DNA of 64,000 bases from Monoglobus sp964617455. GTDB taxonomy: Bacteria; Bacillota; Clostridia; Monoglobales; Monoglobaceae. The stretch covers positions 1-64,000 of the forward strand of contig CAZTYF010000002.1 in assembly GCA_964617455.1 (NCBI GenBank), written 5' to 3'. The notes under the pieces are model-generated. The model saw only the letters and a program-made list of their open reading frames with translations, was not told where the DNA came from and ran no database searches. The position numbers and the translations under genes are program-made. The number at the start of each line of letters is the position of its first letter. The stretch's first letter is position 1. Shown here one piece after another: positions 8,914-16,454 of this stretch.

Positions 8914-8994
8914 ATGAAATTTAACTATTTCAAATTTTTGGTATCACTCATCGTGTTTGCACTGATTGTGCTTTACACAACAAAAGTATACTAA
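8914..8994 (+). CDS. Small hydrophobic peptide, candidate type I toxin (26 aa)
   Basis: This 26-codon ORF starts at ATG 8914 with AGGGG nine bases upstream; an in-frame ATG at 8908 would add two residues but sits too close to the Shine-Dalgarno site. The product has a short basic and aromatic N-terminus (MKFNYFKF), one membrane-spanning hydrophobic stretch (LVSLIVFALIVLY) and a polar TTKVY tail. Size and layout fit the Fst/TxpA/BsrG-style membrane toxins, although no sequence match to a named family was recognised. It has its own promoter, a structured leader, a terminator directly after the stop, and a convergent minus-strand promoter that would make an antisense RNA over its 3' end. Alternatives are a leader peptide or an uncharacterised small membrane protein. 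Confidence 0.6.
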   Translation: MKFNYFKFLVSLIVFALIVLYTTKVY

Positions 8995-9090
8995 AAAATA
9001 ACAACCGCCTTTAAAGTTTGGTCGCTTAGGCGGTTGTTTTTTCCGTTCGAAGCAGCAAACCGTTTTTACGTTCCGCCACTCCCCTTTTGT
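8993..9090 (-). ncRNA. Candidate antisense RNA (type I antitoxin) overlapping the toxin mRNA 3' end
   Basis: The minus-strand promoter at 9097-9125 would start a transcript near 9090 running toward the small ORF. The hairpin at 9001-9037 is flanked by T-runs on both strands (minus: TATTTTTTAG), so the RNA should end near 8993 at about 100 nt, after covering the shared terminator stem and the stop codon. This 3'-overlapping layout matches txpA/ratA and bsrG/SR4 of Bacillus subtilis. Existence of the RNA is inferred from promoter and terminator only. Confidence 0.5.
9001..9042 (+). terminator. Bidirectional intrinsic terminator shared by toxin mRNA and antisense RNA
   Basis: ACAACCGCCT (9001-9010) and AGGCGGTTGT (9028-9037) form a perfect 10-bp stem with a 17-nt loop. 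TTTTTT follows on the plus strand, and the plus-strand AAAAAATA before the stem gives a T-run on the minus strand. Confidence 0.85.
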
Positions 9091-9096
9091 GTTTTG

Positions 9097-9125
9097 ATTA
9101 TAATACAACTTCCTCTTTTTGTCAA
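9097..9125 (-). promoter_or_regulatory. Convergent minus-strand promoter facing the small peptide gene
   Basis: Read on the minus strand, TTGACA (plus 9120-9125) and TATAAT (plus 9097-9102) are separated by 17 bp, a perfect consensus. There is no minus-strand gene for it to serve other than an RNA overlapping the peptide gene's terminator. Confidence 0.8.
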
Positions 9126-9225
9126 GGGAAATTTTTTGTGTTTTGGGATATTTCCCACCCATAAGCCTCCCCTTTTTATACAGCAGAGCCGACGAAGTGC
9201 AATTTTTGGAAAAGGAGGCCTTAAG

Positions 9226-9278
9226 TGTGCGCCTCTTTGCTCATTTTGCCCTTCGGGGCAAAACGAGCTAAGAGGCGA
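9226..9278 (+). repeat. Long near-perfect palindrome of the CGCCTCTT family
   Basis: CGCCTCTTTGCTC, TTTTGCCC, a TTCG loop, GGGCAAAA and GAGCTAAGAGGCG form a stem of about 20 bp with small bulges. It ends two bases from the stop codon of the minus-strand DnaC/DnaI gene and may serve as its transcript end. It shares its arms with the repeats next to both nuclease copies but has no nuclease gene attached. Confidence 0.75.
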
Positions 9279-9280
9279 AT

Positions 9281-10255
9281 TTATTTGTATTTTCCCCGTC
9301 TCAGGTCGCCCTTGGGCATGGGGAGGATTTTGTACTCTCCCAATATTCTCGATGTGAGGCGGGGGGAGTATCTCTCGTCCATGTCGCTTAAGTCCAGATT
9401 GGTGGAGATCACCGTGGAGAGGCCTTTGTTCAGACGGAGGGAGAACAGGTCAAAAAGAGCCGCAGCCGTGAACTGGGTCAAAAACTCGGTGCCCAGGTCG
9501 TCTATTATAAGCAGATCGGCCTCTTCGGCATACTTCTTTATGCTCTTTGCCGCTTCAACCTCATCGTCGTCATCGTTTCCGAAGCGAACCTTTTCCAACA
9601 GCTCACACAGCTTGTATGCCGTCTCATAGTAGACGGTCTTCCCCAAAGACAGAGCCCTGTTCCCGATGCAGCTTGAAAGGTATGTCTTGCCTGTGCCGAC
9701 ACCGCCTTTGAGCAATATATTGCCGCCTTCACCTATATTATTCGCAAACTTCTCGGCTTTGTCATAGGCCGCCTTGATTATGTCCGCCTTCGTCTTGTCT
9801 TTGGAATCGAGAGTGGGGGGAAACAGGGAAAAGTCAAAATTCTCAAAGGTTTGATTTTTCATAATATCGGTCATATTTGAATTTTGAATGATATACTTGG
9901 CAATCAATTCCTTAAGGCAGCGGCATTTTTTTCCTTCGTCGTCAAAACCGGTATCACGGCAGATATCGCAATTGAACTCCTCATCGAGGTAGTTTTCCGG
10001 AAGGCCCAAGTTTTTCAATATCGCAGCCTTCTTCCGCTGCTTTTTCTGTATGAAGGTTTTGATTTTGTCAAAGTCCCGTCCGCCGTTCAACACGGCCTGC
10101 AGCAGGCTGTTTCCGGCCCTTTTGAGGTCGTTTTCTATGGCGGCATACTCATCCGAGCGCATTCGGACTTCCGCACGCCTCCGCTCAAGTTCCGCCGCCC
10201 GTTTTTCTCTTATGCTTCTGAGTTCGCCCAAAGCGAGGGTTTGTGCCGATTGCAT
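9281..10255 (-). CDS. DnaC/DnaI-type helicase-loader ATPase
   Basis: This 324-residue AAA+ protein is of the DnaC/DnaI type. An N-terminal helical region of about 90 residues precedes a four-Cys cluster (Cys96, 99, 111, 113), as in DnaI zinc-binding regions. Walker A is GGVGTGKT (184-191) and Walker B LLIIDDLG follows near 235-242. The family loads the replicative helicase onto origin DNA. GGAG lies eight bases before ATG 10255; a GTG three codons earlier would overlap it. It sits immediately downstream of a dnaD-like gene and the dnaA-mnmE pair, giving a minus-strand replication-initiation group. dnaI versus dnaC naming is not decided here. Confidence 0.88.
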   Translation of the reverse strand: MQSAQTLALGELRSIREKRAAELERRRAEVRMRSDEYAAIENDLKRAGNSLLQAVLNGGRDFDKIKTFIQKKQRKKAAILKNLGLPENYLDEEFNCDICRDTGFDDEGKKCRCLKELIAKYIIQNSNMTDIMKNQTFENFDFSLFPPTLDSKDKTKADIIKAAYDKAEKFANNIGEGGNILLKGGVGTGKTYLSSCIGNRALSLGKTVYYETAYKLCELLEKVRFGNDDDDEVEAAKSIKKYAEEADLLIIDDLGTEFLTQFTAAALFDLFSLRLNKGLSTVISTNLDLSDMDERYSPRLTSRILGEYKILPMPKGDLRRGKYK

Positions 10256-10284
10256 AAAAATCACTCCATTCGAATTATCGGTTC

Positions 10285-11265
10285 TCAGTCATCCTCATCC
10301 AGCATCATATTCAGCAGTTTTTCCTCAATGGAGGAATAGTCGGGGTCGCCGGTGTCGGTAAAATTGTTAAAGCCCTTGGAGTTGGGCTTCTTGGGGGCCG
10401 TTTTTCCCCGTATCACATCTTCCCGCTCCACTCCGGCAGCATCCGTAATTCCGCTGTCATGCCAGTTTTTCAGAATTTTGTTCATATAGGCCCAGGACAG
10501 CTTGCCGGTGTTTTCCACCGTTCTGTCATAGGCCAATTCAACCAATTCGGGGGAAACATTCATATCCTCGGTCCAGAGTTTCAGATATTTCTTCTCGGTT
10601 TGGGTGAGAGCTCGGTCATAAATCCCGAGGATGGAACGGATTTTGTGCTCCTTTGTGTGAACTTCCTCCAATCGGGATATATATTCTTCGGCCTTGTCAA
10701 AGGTGTCAATGCCCTTGTCCGCCCAGTCGATGGCAACACTTTCAAGGTAGTGTTTGCCGGTTTTGCCCATCTTGGACGCATAGCTCAGGAGCATCACGAT
10801 AACCTCGCAGGGCAGGCCCAGCCAATCATAAAAGGAATACAGCAACTCCGTCTCATTTCCCGACAGAGGGTGTCCCAAAATCCCCTCCGCCTGATAGAAC
10901 ATTCCGGACAGCACTTGGTTTCGCTCCGCCGCTCCGTCGATTTCCGAGCTCTTATAGGACGGCCGCATTTTGGCGCTTTCTCTGACTCTGGTGCGGCCCC
11001 GTTTCGGCTTTTCCGCTTCCTCCTCCGCAAAGAACAGCTCTCCTTGGTCGTCTCTGCCCAAAACTCCTTGGCTTATCCAAAAACTCTGTATGAATTTGAT
11101 TCGGTCCGGAGTGACGGGAAGTTCCTCCGCCAGCCGCTCGTTGCTCGGGACGACTCCCTCTTTGTTGTATAGATAAAGGGCATATAGATAGACCTGAATA
11201 TATTCGGGATTTGAAAATCGAACATATTTTTCGATAAAATCCTCGCTCAAAGTAATTTCGCTCAT
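10285..11265 (-). CDS. DnaD-domain replication initiation protein
   Basis: This 326-residue protein has a basic linker rich in KRGRTRVRE (about 95) followed by two DnaD/DnaB_2-type helical domains, roughly 120-195 (GNETELLYSFYDWLG) and 205-275 (TEKKYLKLWTEDM, ending NKILKNWHD). The C-terminus is acidic (LLNMMLDEDD). DnaD-type proteins remodel origin DNA and help recruit the helicase loader in Firmicutes. ATG 11265 was chosen because GGAGGA lies seven bases upstream; an earlier ATG at 11319 would overlap the end of mnmE without a good ribosome site. The helicase-loader ATPase gene follows 29 bases later. Confidence 0.87.
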   Translation of the reverse strand: MSEITLSEDFIEKYVRFSNPEYIQVYLYALYLYNKEGVVPSNERLAEELPVTPDRIKFIQSFWISQGVLGRDDQGELFFAEEEAEKPKRGRTRVRESAKMRPSYKSSEIDGAAERNQVLSGMFYQAEGILGHPLSGNETELLYSFYDWLGLPCEVIVMLLSYASKMGKTGKHYLESVAIDWADKGIDTFDKAEEYISRLEEVHTKEHKIRSILGIYDRALTQTEKKYLKLWTEDMNVSPELVELAYDRTVENTGKLSWAYMNKILKNWHDSGITDAAGVEREDVIRGKTAPKKPNSKGFNNFTDTGDPDYSSIEEKLLNMMLDEDD

Positions 11266-11287
11266 CCGTAATCCTCCGCAGGTATGG

Positions 11288-12697
11288 CTATTTCCCCACA
11301 CAGAAGCGGGAAAACACATCGTCTATAATCTCTTCCCGGACAGTTTTGCCCGTAACCTCTCCCAAGGCGCTCAAAGCATCCTCCAAGTCAACCCAAAGCA
11401 GGTCGAAGGGCATTCCCGAATTCACGCTCTCAAGAGCCAAATTCAGGGATTCCTTTGCCTTTATCAGGGAGTCCCTCTGGCGGGTGTTGGAAATGTATAC
11501 ATCGTTTCCGCCGATTTTGCCCAAGGCGAATTTCTCCGCAATACGCTCCTCCAAAATGTCCAACCCTTGGGGCTCGCCCTCTTTCGGCAGGGCGGTCTCA
11601 ATCACATCGCCTATATCAACCCCCGCAGCCTCCGACAATTCCCGAGCCGTGAGGCGGGTTTTGGCATCCACATCCTGCTTGTTCAGGACGCATAAGGTGA
11701 CTTTGTCCTTTGCGCCTTTCAAAATGCTCAAATCCTCGCCGCTCAGTTTGGAGGTGGAGTCTGCCACGAATATAATAAGGTCCGCATTTTCCATGGCAGC
11801 CAGGGCTCGGTCAATGCCTATCTGCTCGATTTTGTCCTCCGTGTTGTCTCTAATCCCCGCCGTGTCAAGGAGCCGCATCGCCGCACCTTTTATGTTGACG
11901 ATCTCTTCGATTGTGTCCCTTGTGGTGCCCGGTATGTCGGTGACAATGGCTCGGTCCGCCCGGCAGAGGCCGTTCAAAAGGGAGGATTTGCCCACATTGG
12001 GCCTCCCCACAATGGCGGCGGCGATTCCGTCCCGCAAAATTCGTCCCGTTTCAAAGCCGTCAATCAGGCCGTTCACCTTTTCAAAGGCGTCCGAGATTTT
12101 TTCGGATACCTCATCCGGAGCCGGGGAGTCAACCTCGTCGGGATAGTCCGCCGCCGCAGCGATTTCCGAGGTAACGGACAAAATAGTGTCTCGCACTCGA
12201 TTTATTTTTCGGCTCAGAGCTCCCGACAGGGATTTGGCCGCGTTTCCGAGGCCCATACCGCTTTTTGAGTCGATTATATCCATAACGGATTCTGCGCCGA
12301 TCATATCTGTTTTGCCGTTTATAAAAGCCCGACGGGTGAACTCCCCGGCCTCTGCGAGCCTTGCTCCGGATTTCAGTATCTCTTTGAGGATTGTGTCTGC
12401 GGCAAGGTATCCCCCGTGGCAGTTGATTTCCACCACCGTCTCCCCCGTATAGGAAGCGGGGGCCCGCATAACAGAAACCAAAGCCTCGTCGACGATTGCC
12501 TCCGGTTCGTTGGCCATATGGATGTCCGCCAAATACAGCCGCCGATTTTCGGCTTCTTTCGGGGAAATTCCTTTTCTGAACCGAGTAACCGCCGCCGCAG
12601 CCCCTTCGGAATTTTCTCCGCTTATGCGTATAATAGCCACGCCGCCTGAACCTATGGGCGTGGCTATGGCCGCTATTGTGTCGAACATATCATTCAT
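11288..12697 (-). CDS. mnmE: tRNA uridine-5-carboxymethylaminomethyl GTPase MnmE (TrmE)
   Basis: This 469-residue MnmE works with MnmG to modify U34 in the wobble position of several tRNAs. The N-terminal folate-binding domain starts DTIAAIATPIGSGG. A helical region then frames the G domain: G1 GRPNVGKSS (about 233-241), G2 TTRDT, G3 DTAG and G4 NKQD. The C-terminus is FCVGK, with the catalytic Cys of the C-x-GK motif. AGAGGG lies before ATG 12697. It follows dnaA by only three bases. In many Firmicutes mnmE lies after jag on the other side of the origin; here it has moved downstream of dnaA. Confidence 0.96.
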   Translation of the reverse strand: MNDMFDTIAAIATPIGSGGVAIIRISGENSEGAAAAVTRFRKGISPKEAENRRLYLADIHMANEPEAIVDEALVSVMRAPASYTGETVVEINCHGGYLAADTILKEILKSGARLAEAGEFTRRAFINGKTDMIGAESVMDIIDSKSGMGLGNAAKSLSGALSRKINRVRDTILSVTSEIAAAADYPDEVDSPAPDEVSEKISDAFEKVNGLIDGFETGRILRDGIAAAIVGRPNVGKSSLLNGLCRADRAIVTDIPGTTRDTIEEIVNIKGAAMRLLDTAGIRDNTEDKIEQIGIDRALAAMENADLIIFVADSTSKLSGEDLSILKGAKDKVTLCVLNKQDVDAKTRLTARELSEAAGVDIGDVIETALPKEGEPQGLDILEERIAEKFALGKIGGNDVYISNTRQRDSLIKAKESLNLALESVNSGMPFDLLWVDLEDALSALGEVTGKTVREEIIDDVFSRFCVGK

Positions 12698-12700
12698 GGG

Positions 12701-14047
12701 TCAATCCCTCTTTATGTTTGCAACCAACTCTTTTATGCTGTCCTGGAGCTCCGGGCTTTCGGTGACCAATTTCTTCATCTTTTTGACCGCATTCATCACC
12801 GTCGAATGGTCCCGATGAAAGTCCTCCCCGATTTTCGAGTAGGATTCGTCCAAAATGACCCGGGAAATGTACATGGCAATGTGCCGGGGATAGGCTATAT
12901 CGTTGGACCGCTTTTTGGTGATGAGAGAGCCCTTGGGAAGGTGGTAATACTTTTCCACTTCATCGATGATGACTGCAGTGGTGATATTCCGCCGAGGCAG
13001 GGTGGAGATAATTTCCTTCAGGGCCTTTTGGGCCAGTTCCATGGATATGGTGTTTGTCCGCTCTATTCCCGCATAGGCCAAAATTCGCTTGAGTGCCCCC
13101 TCCAAGTCCCGAACATTGGAGGTGATGTTGTTGGCCACATATTCCATAATCTCCTCGTCAAAGGTGAAATATTCGTCTTCTATCTTGCTCTTGAGGATGG
13201 CTAAGCGGGTTTCATAGTCGGGGGGCTGTATATCCGCCAAGAGGCCCATTTGGAAGCGGGTTTTGAGCCTTTCCGTCAGGTGGGGCGTCTCGGAGGGGAG
13301 TCTGTCGGAGGTGAGCACAATCTGTTTGCCTGCCTCATAGAGGGCGTTGAAAGTGTGATAGAACTCCTCCTGAGCAAGCTCCTTGGTGGAGAGAAATTGC
13401 ACATCATCCAAAAGCAGCAGGTCAACCGTCCGATGTCTGTTTCGGAACTCCTGATTGGTCTTTCCTCTTATGGCATTGACCAATTCATAGGTGAACTTTT
13501 CGCTGGTGGTGTACAGGACCTTTTTCCCGGGATTGTGGGTCAGATAGTAGTTGCCGATGGCATGGAGCAGGTGGGTCTTTCCCAAACCGCTGCCTCCGTA
13601 GATGAACAGGGGATTGTATTTCCCGGCGGGATTTTCCGCCACCGCCAAAGAGGCAGCCTGGGCCAGGTTGTTGTTATTGCCCACGACAAAATTTTCAAAG
13701 GTGTATTTGTGATTGAGAGTCCCTTCATAGGTTATGGGGTCCCCGGAGGGATTTTCCCCTCCGGTCTCATCAAAGCAAACGTCAAGTTCCAGGTCCTTGC
13801 CCGTGATGCTTTTGAGGGAGCTTTCAATCAGAGAGCGGTATTTCGTCATAATCATACTCTTGTTCAGACTCCCTTTTTGAAGTCCCCCAGGAACACGGAG
13901 TTTGATTTCCGCACCGTTAATCGCAACCGGGTCAATGGGTTTAATCCATGTGTCGAAAGCGACACCCGACATCTCGTCCCGAAGTTGAGCGGTGACGGAC
14001 GTCCAAACGTTGTTCACATTTATGTCTTCTATGGTTTTCAACTTCAT
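12701..14047 (-). CDS. dnaA: Chromosomal replication initiator DnaA
   Basis: This 448-residue DnaA is complete. Domain I begins near VWTSVTAQL. The AAA+ domain has Walker A GGSGLGKTH and Walker B LLLDDVQFL. The C-terminal helix-turn-helix carries SKIGEDFHRDHSTVMNA, the DNA-binding signature. ATG 14047 has AGAGGAGA directly upstream; an in-frame ATG 17 codons earlier lacks a good site and lengthens the normal N-terminus. It is divergent from rpmH across a 404-bp AT-rich gap and is followed at once by mnmE rather than dnaN. Confidence 0.97.
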   Translation of the reverse strand: MKLKTIEDINVNNVWTSVTAQLRDEMSGVAFDTWIKPIDPVAINGAEIKLRVPGGLQKGSLNKSMIMTKYRSLIESSLKSITGKDLELDVCFDETGGENPSGDPITYEGTLNHKYTFENFVVGNNNNLAQAASLAVAENPAGKYNPLFIYGGSGLGKTHLLHAIGNYYLTHNPGKKVLYTTSEKFTYELVNAIRGKTNQEFRNRHRTVDLLLLDDVQFLSTKELAQEEFYHTFNALYEAGKQIVLTSDRLPSETPHLTERLKTRFQMGLLADIQPPDYETRLAILKSKIEDEYFTFDEEIMEYVANNITSNVRDLEGALKRILAYAGIERTNTISMELAQKALKEIISTLPRRNITTAVIIDEVEKYYHLPKGSLITKKRSNDIAYPRHIAMYISRVILDESYSKIGEDFHRDHSTVMNAVKKMKKLVTESPELQDSIKELVANIKRD

Positions 14048-14142
14048 TTCTCCTCTTAAAACACAGATATAAAATGCGCATTTATGCGGTTTTGACAATC
14101 AAAGGGCGGTCTTTAAACCGCCTGTAACATTTATGTAAATAC

Positions 14143-14171
14143 ATTTTAACAGAAAGAAAATCGATTTTCAA
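14143..14171 (-). promoter_or_regulatory. dnaA promoter
   Basis: On the minus strand TTGAAA (plus 14166-14171) and TAAAAT (plus 14143-14148) are 17 bp apart, about 95 bases before the dnaA start. A GC-rich hairpin at 14105-14122 lies in the leader. Confidence 0.6.
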
Positions 14172-14327
14172 CACCCAAATTTTTCAAAAAAAGTCTCTCA
14201 ACCCCAAAATTTTTACGTATTCCACAAAATATGGTAATCCGATAATGCATATATAACAATATGTGCGAAAATTTTGCCAAGAAATTTTTTATAAAAAAAT
14301 ATTCGCGATTTTTGTGTAAAATATCCC

Positions 14328-14356
14328 TTGACAACCGAAAAGCCCCGTGGTACAAT
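14328..14356 (+). promoter_or_regulatory. rpmH operon promoter
   Basis: TTGACA (14328-14333) and TACAAT (14351-14356) with a 17-bp spacer, about 95 bases before rpmH. Confidence 0.8.
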
Positions 14357-14451
14357 TAATAGGATTTTTTGTAGGGTGGAGGCGGAAGCCTCGGCCCTGC
14401 CCCAAAAGTGTAAATAAAAATCTCAATATATTGTGCTAAGGAGGTATACAG

Positions 14452-14586
14452 ATGCTCAGAACATATCAGCCTAAGAAGAGACAGAGATCAAAGGTTCACG
14501 GCTTCAGAAAGAGGATGAGCACCAAAAACGGCCGTAAGGTTTTGGCTCGGAGAAGACTCAAGGGCAGAAAGAAGTTATCTGCATAA
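14452..14586 (+). CDS. rpmH: 50S ribosomal protein L34
   Basis: This 44-residue, very basic protein begins MLRTYQPKKRQRSK and contains HGFRKRMSTKNGRKVLARRR, the classic L34 sequence. AAGGAGG lies about eight bases upstream of ATG 14452. It is the first gene of the rpmH-rnpA-yidD-yidC-jag cluster that borders the origin in most bacteria. Confidence 0.98.
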   Translation: MLRTYQPKKRQRSKVHGFRKRMSTKNGRKVLARRRLKGRKKLSA

Positions 14587-14608
14587 GGGAAAACAGTTCA
14601 GTGAACCG

Positions 14609-14631
14609 GACGCCCCAGTCGGCGTCTTTTT
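14609..14631 (+). terminator. Terminator or attenuator between rpmH and rnpA
   Basis: GACGCC (14609-14614) and GGCGTC (14621-14626) are followed by TTTTT. The short stem probably lets L34 be made in excess over RnpA by partial termination. Confidence 0.65.
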
Positions 14632-14678
14632 GTTTCCTGTTGACTTTCACAGGTTTTTGAGGACGGGAGAGAAAATTC

Positions 14679-15056
14679 ATGAGCGACTTGGTCAGTCTTA
14701 AAAGAAATGCCGATTTCAAGAGGATATACAAAAGAGGCAAAATCGGTGTCACTCCCACCCTTGTGGTGTATGGAACAAAGAACAAATACGGAAACCGTAT
14801 AGGCATAACCGCAGGGAAAAAAGTGGGCTGTGCCGCCAGGCGAAACCGCGCCAAACGGAGGATAAGGGCCCTTTGGCGGGAGCAAATCCTGAAGGGCAAT
14901 CTGCTTCCCGAGGGCTGCTGTGCGGATATGGTGATTGTGGCTCGCCACGGTGCCCCGGACGTCGACTTTGACAGACTGAGGAAGGATTTTATCACCGCGG
15001 TCCGCAAATCCATGAAACAGATTGATTTCGGAGGCGGGACCAAGGCAAAAAGTTAA
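14679..15056 (+). CDS. rnpA: Ribonuclease P protein component
   Basis: This 125-residue RnpA binds the RNase P RNA and helps cleave the 5' leaders of tRNA precursors. The family's Arg-rich RNR motif is present as GCAARRNRAKRRIRALWRE, and the N-terminus LKRNADFKRIYKRGK is typical. GGGAGAG precedes ATG 14679. It lies between rpmH and yidD in the standard order. Confidence 0.96.
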   Translation: MSDLVSLKRNADFKRIYKRGKIGVTPTLVVYGTKNKYGNRIGITAGKKVGCAARRNRAKRRIRALWREQILKGNLLPEGCCADMVIVARHGAPDVDFDRLRKDFITAVRKSMKQIDFGGGTKAKS

Positions 15057-15156
15057 ATTTTATGGCAAAAAACGGTTGCAAAAAAATCCGTTTCGTGTTA
15101 TATTATTGAAGTATGATTTTTATCACGGATGGTGATAAAACAAACAGTGAACCGTT

Positions 15157-15366
15157 ATGAAGAAAGTTTTGATTAAATTAATCGAATTTTACCGGCGGCA
15201 CCTCTCCCATCTGAAGGGAAGGCCAACCTGCCGTTTTTACCCCACCTGCTCCCAATATGCCATTATGGCTATCGAAAAGTACGGGGCGGTAAAGGGGAGC
15301 ATAAAAGCGGTGTGGCGGCTCCTTCGGTGCAATCCCTTTTCAAAGGGCGGCATAGATTACCCTTAG
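15157..15366 (+). CDS. yidD: Membrane protein insertion efficiency factor YidD
   Basis: This 69-residue protein has the family signature CRFYPTCSQYA and ends with RCNPFSKGGIDYP. YidD proteins lie at the membrane surface and help YidC insert proteins. It is placed as usual between rnpA and yidC. The 100-bp gap before it contains no clear terminator. Confidence 0.95.
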   Translation: MKKVLIKLIEFYRRHLSHLKGRPTCRFYPTCSQYAIMAIEKYGAVKGSIKAVWRLLRCNPFSKGGIDYP

Positions 15367-15419
15367 ACCGGAGAAAAACCAAAATGAAAATCAAAATCAA
15401 ACAGTTAGGAGTGCTGTAA

Positions 15420-16454
15420 TTGTCCTATATAATGCGGGCCTTGGGCTGGGTTCTGAGGATGATGTATGCCATAACCGATAATTACGGTTTGGCAATCATA
15501 TTGTTCACAATCGTCATAAAGCTGATTTTGACCCCTCTGACCGTTAAGCAGCAGAGGTCTATGCTTAAGACTCAAAAAATTCAACCTCTCCTGATGGAAA
15601 TTCAGAAGAAGTATGCCAATGACCAGGATAAAATGAGTCGGGAGACCATGAAGATCTACCAGAAATATCAAATCAACCCTATGAGCGGTTGTTTGCCCAT
15701 GGTCATTCAGTTGCCTATCCTGTTTGCCCTCTACTATGTTGTGCGCCAGCCCATTCTGTATATTATGGGTGTTGCAAGCAGCGATGTTTGGAGAATTGTC
15801 AGTGCGGTTGACGAGTGGGGAGCATCCAATCCGGATACATTAAAGGAATTTTTGGCGGCTCTCAACATTGAGTCTTTGAATATTTTCCCGGACAACGCAT
15901 TTAAAAATTTCGGTATGTATGAGATTCGTTTCGCAAGGCTCCTCTTTGAGCACCCCGCCATAATGGACAGCCATTTCATCACCGAAACGGGAAAGGCGTA
16001 TAAATTAATAGACTTTAACCTTTTGGGAATCGACTTGTCACAGACCCCGGATTTGGGCGGTTTTTTGGGTTTGATAATGGGCAGAACTCCCGAGGGCGGA
16101 TTCACTTGGAACACGATAGGATTGTGGCTCATCCCCTTACTTGCGGGAGGAAGCTCCTATTTGACCAGTTTTATTTCCCAGAAGCTGCAGCCGCCTCCGC
16201 CGCCTCAAGTTGACGAAAACGGTGTTGAGAAACCCAACACCATGAAGATAATGACGATAATAATGCCCCTGTTTTCCATATGGATAGCCTTTACACTGCC
16301 TGCGGCAATCGGATTTTACTGGATTATGAGCGGACTTTTGCAGCTTGTACAGCAGGTAACATTGACCTTTGCCGTCCATGTGAACATATCGGACGAGGAG
16401 ATAAAGGAGGAAATAGAGAATGCCACGAAAAATAGAAAAAAACGCAAAAAGTAA
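15420..16454 (+). CDS. yidC: Membrane protein insertase YidC/OxaA (SpoIIIJ type)
   Basis: This 344-residue polytopic membrane insertase has the core Oxa1 fold. The first membrane helix (GLAIILFTIVIKLILTPLTV) is followed by a positively charged cytoplasmic loop with the conserved Arg in KQQRSM, then MVIQLPILFALYYVV and three later hydrophobic segments (near 215-320), and a basic tail ending NRKKRKK. AGGAG lies eight bases before the TTG start at 15420. The end overlaps jag by 35 bp, as usual for coupled translation. Confidence 0.95.
   Translation: MSYIMRALGWVLRMMYAITDNYGLAIILFTIVIKLILTPLTVKQQRSMLKTQKIQPLLMEIQKKYANDQDKMSRETMKIYQKYQINPMSGCLPMVIQLPILFALYYVVRQPILYIMGVASSDVWRIVSAVDEWGASNPDTLKEFLAALNIESLNIFPDNAFKNFGMYEIRFARLLFEHPAIMDSHFITETGKAYKLIDFNLLGIDLSQTPDLGGFLGLIMGRTPEGGFTWNTIGLWLIPLLAGGSSYLTSFISQKLQPPPPPQVDENGVEKPNTMKIMTIIMPLFSIWIAFTLPAAIGFYWIMSGLLQLVQQVTLTFAVHVNISDEEIKEEIENATKNRKKRKK

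Larger units (their letters stand above)
14048..14451 (+). other. dnaA-rpmH intergenic region, candidate oriC
   Basis: This AT-rich divergent gap between dnaA and rpmH is the usual position of a Firmicutes origin. Only degenerate DnaA boxes were found: TATTCCACA (14218-14226) and TGTGTAAAA (14313-14321). Long A/T tracts between 14250 and 14310 could be unwinding elements. A hairpin (GGCGGT 14105-14110, ACCGCC 14117-14122) lies in the dnaA leader. Origin function is inferred from context, not from a clear box cluster. Confidence 0.45.

Noticed and set aside
8914..8994. Attenuator leader peptide instead of a toxin
   Set aside because: No runs of a single amino acid codon or downstream biosynthetic gene were seen; a terminator follows immediately and the next gene is on the other strand.
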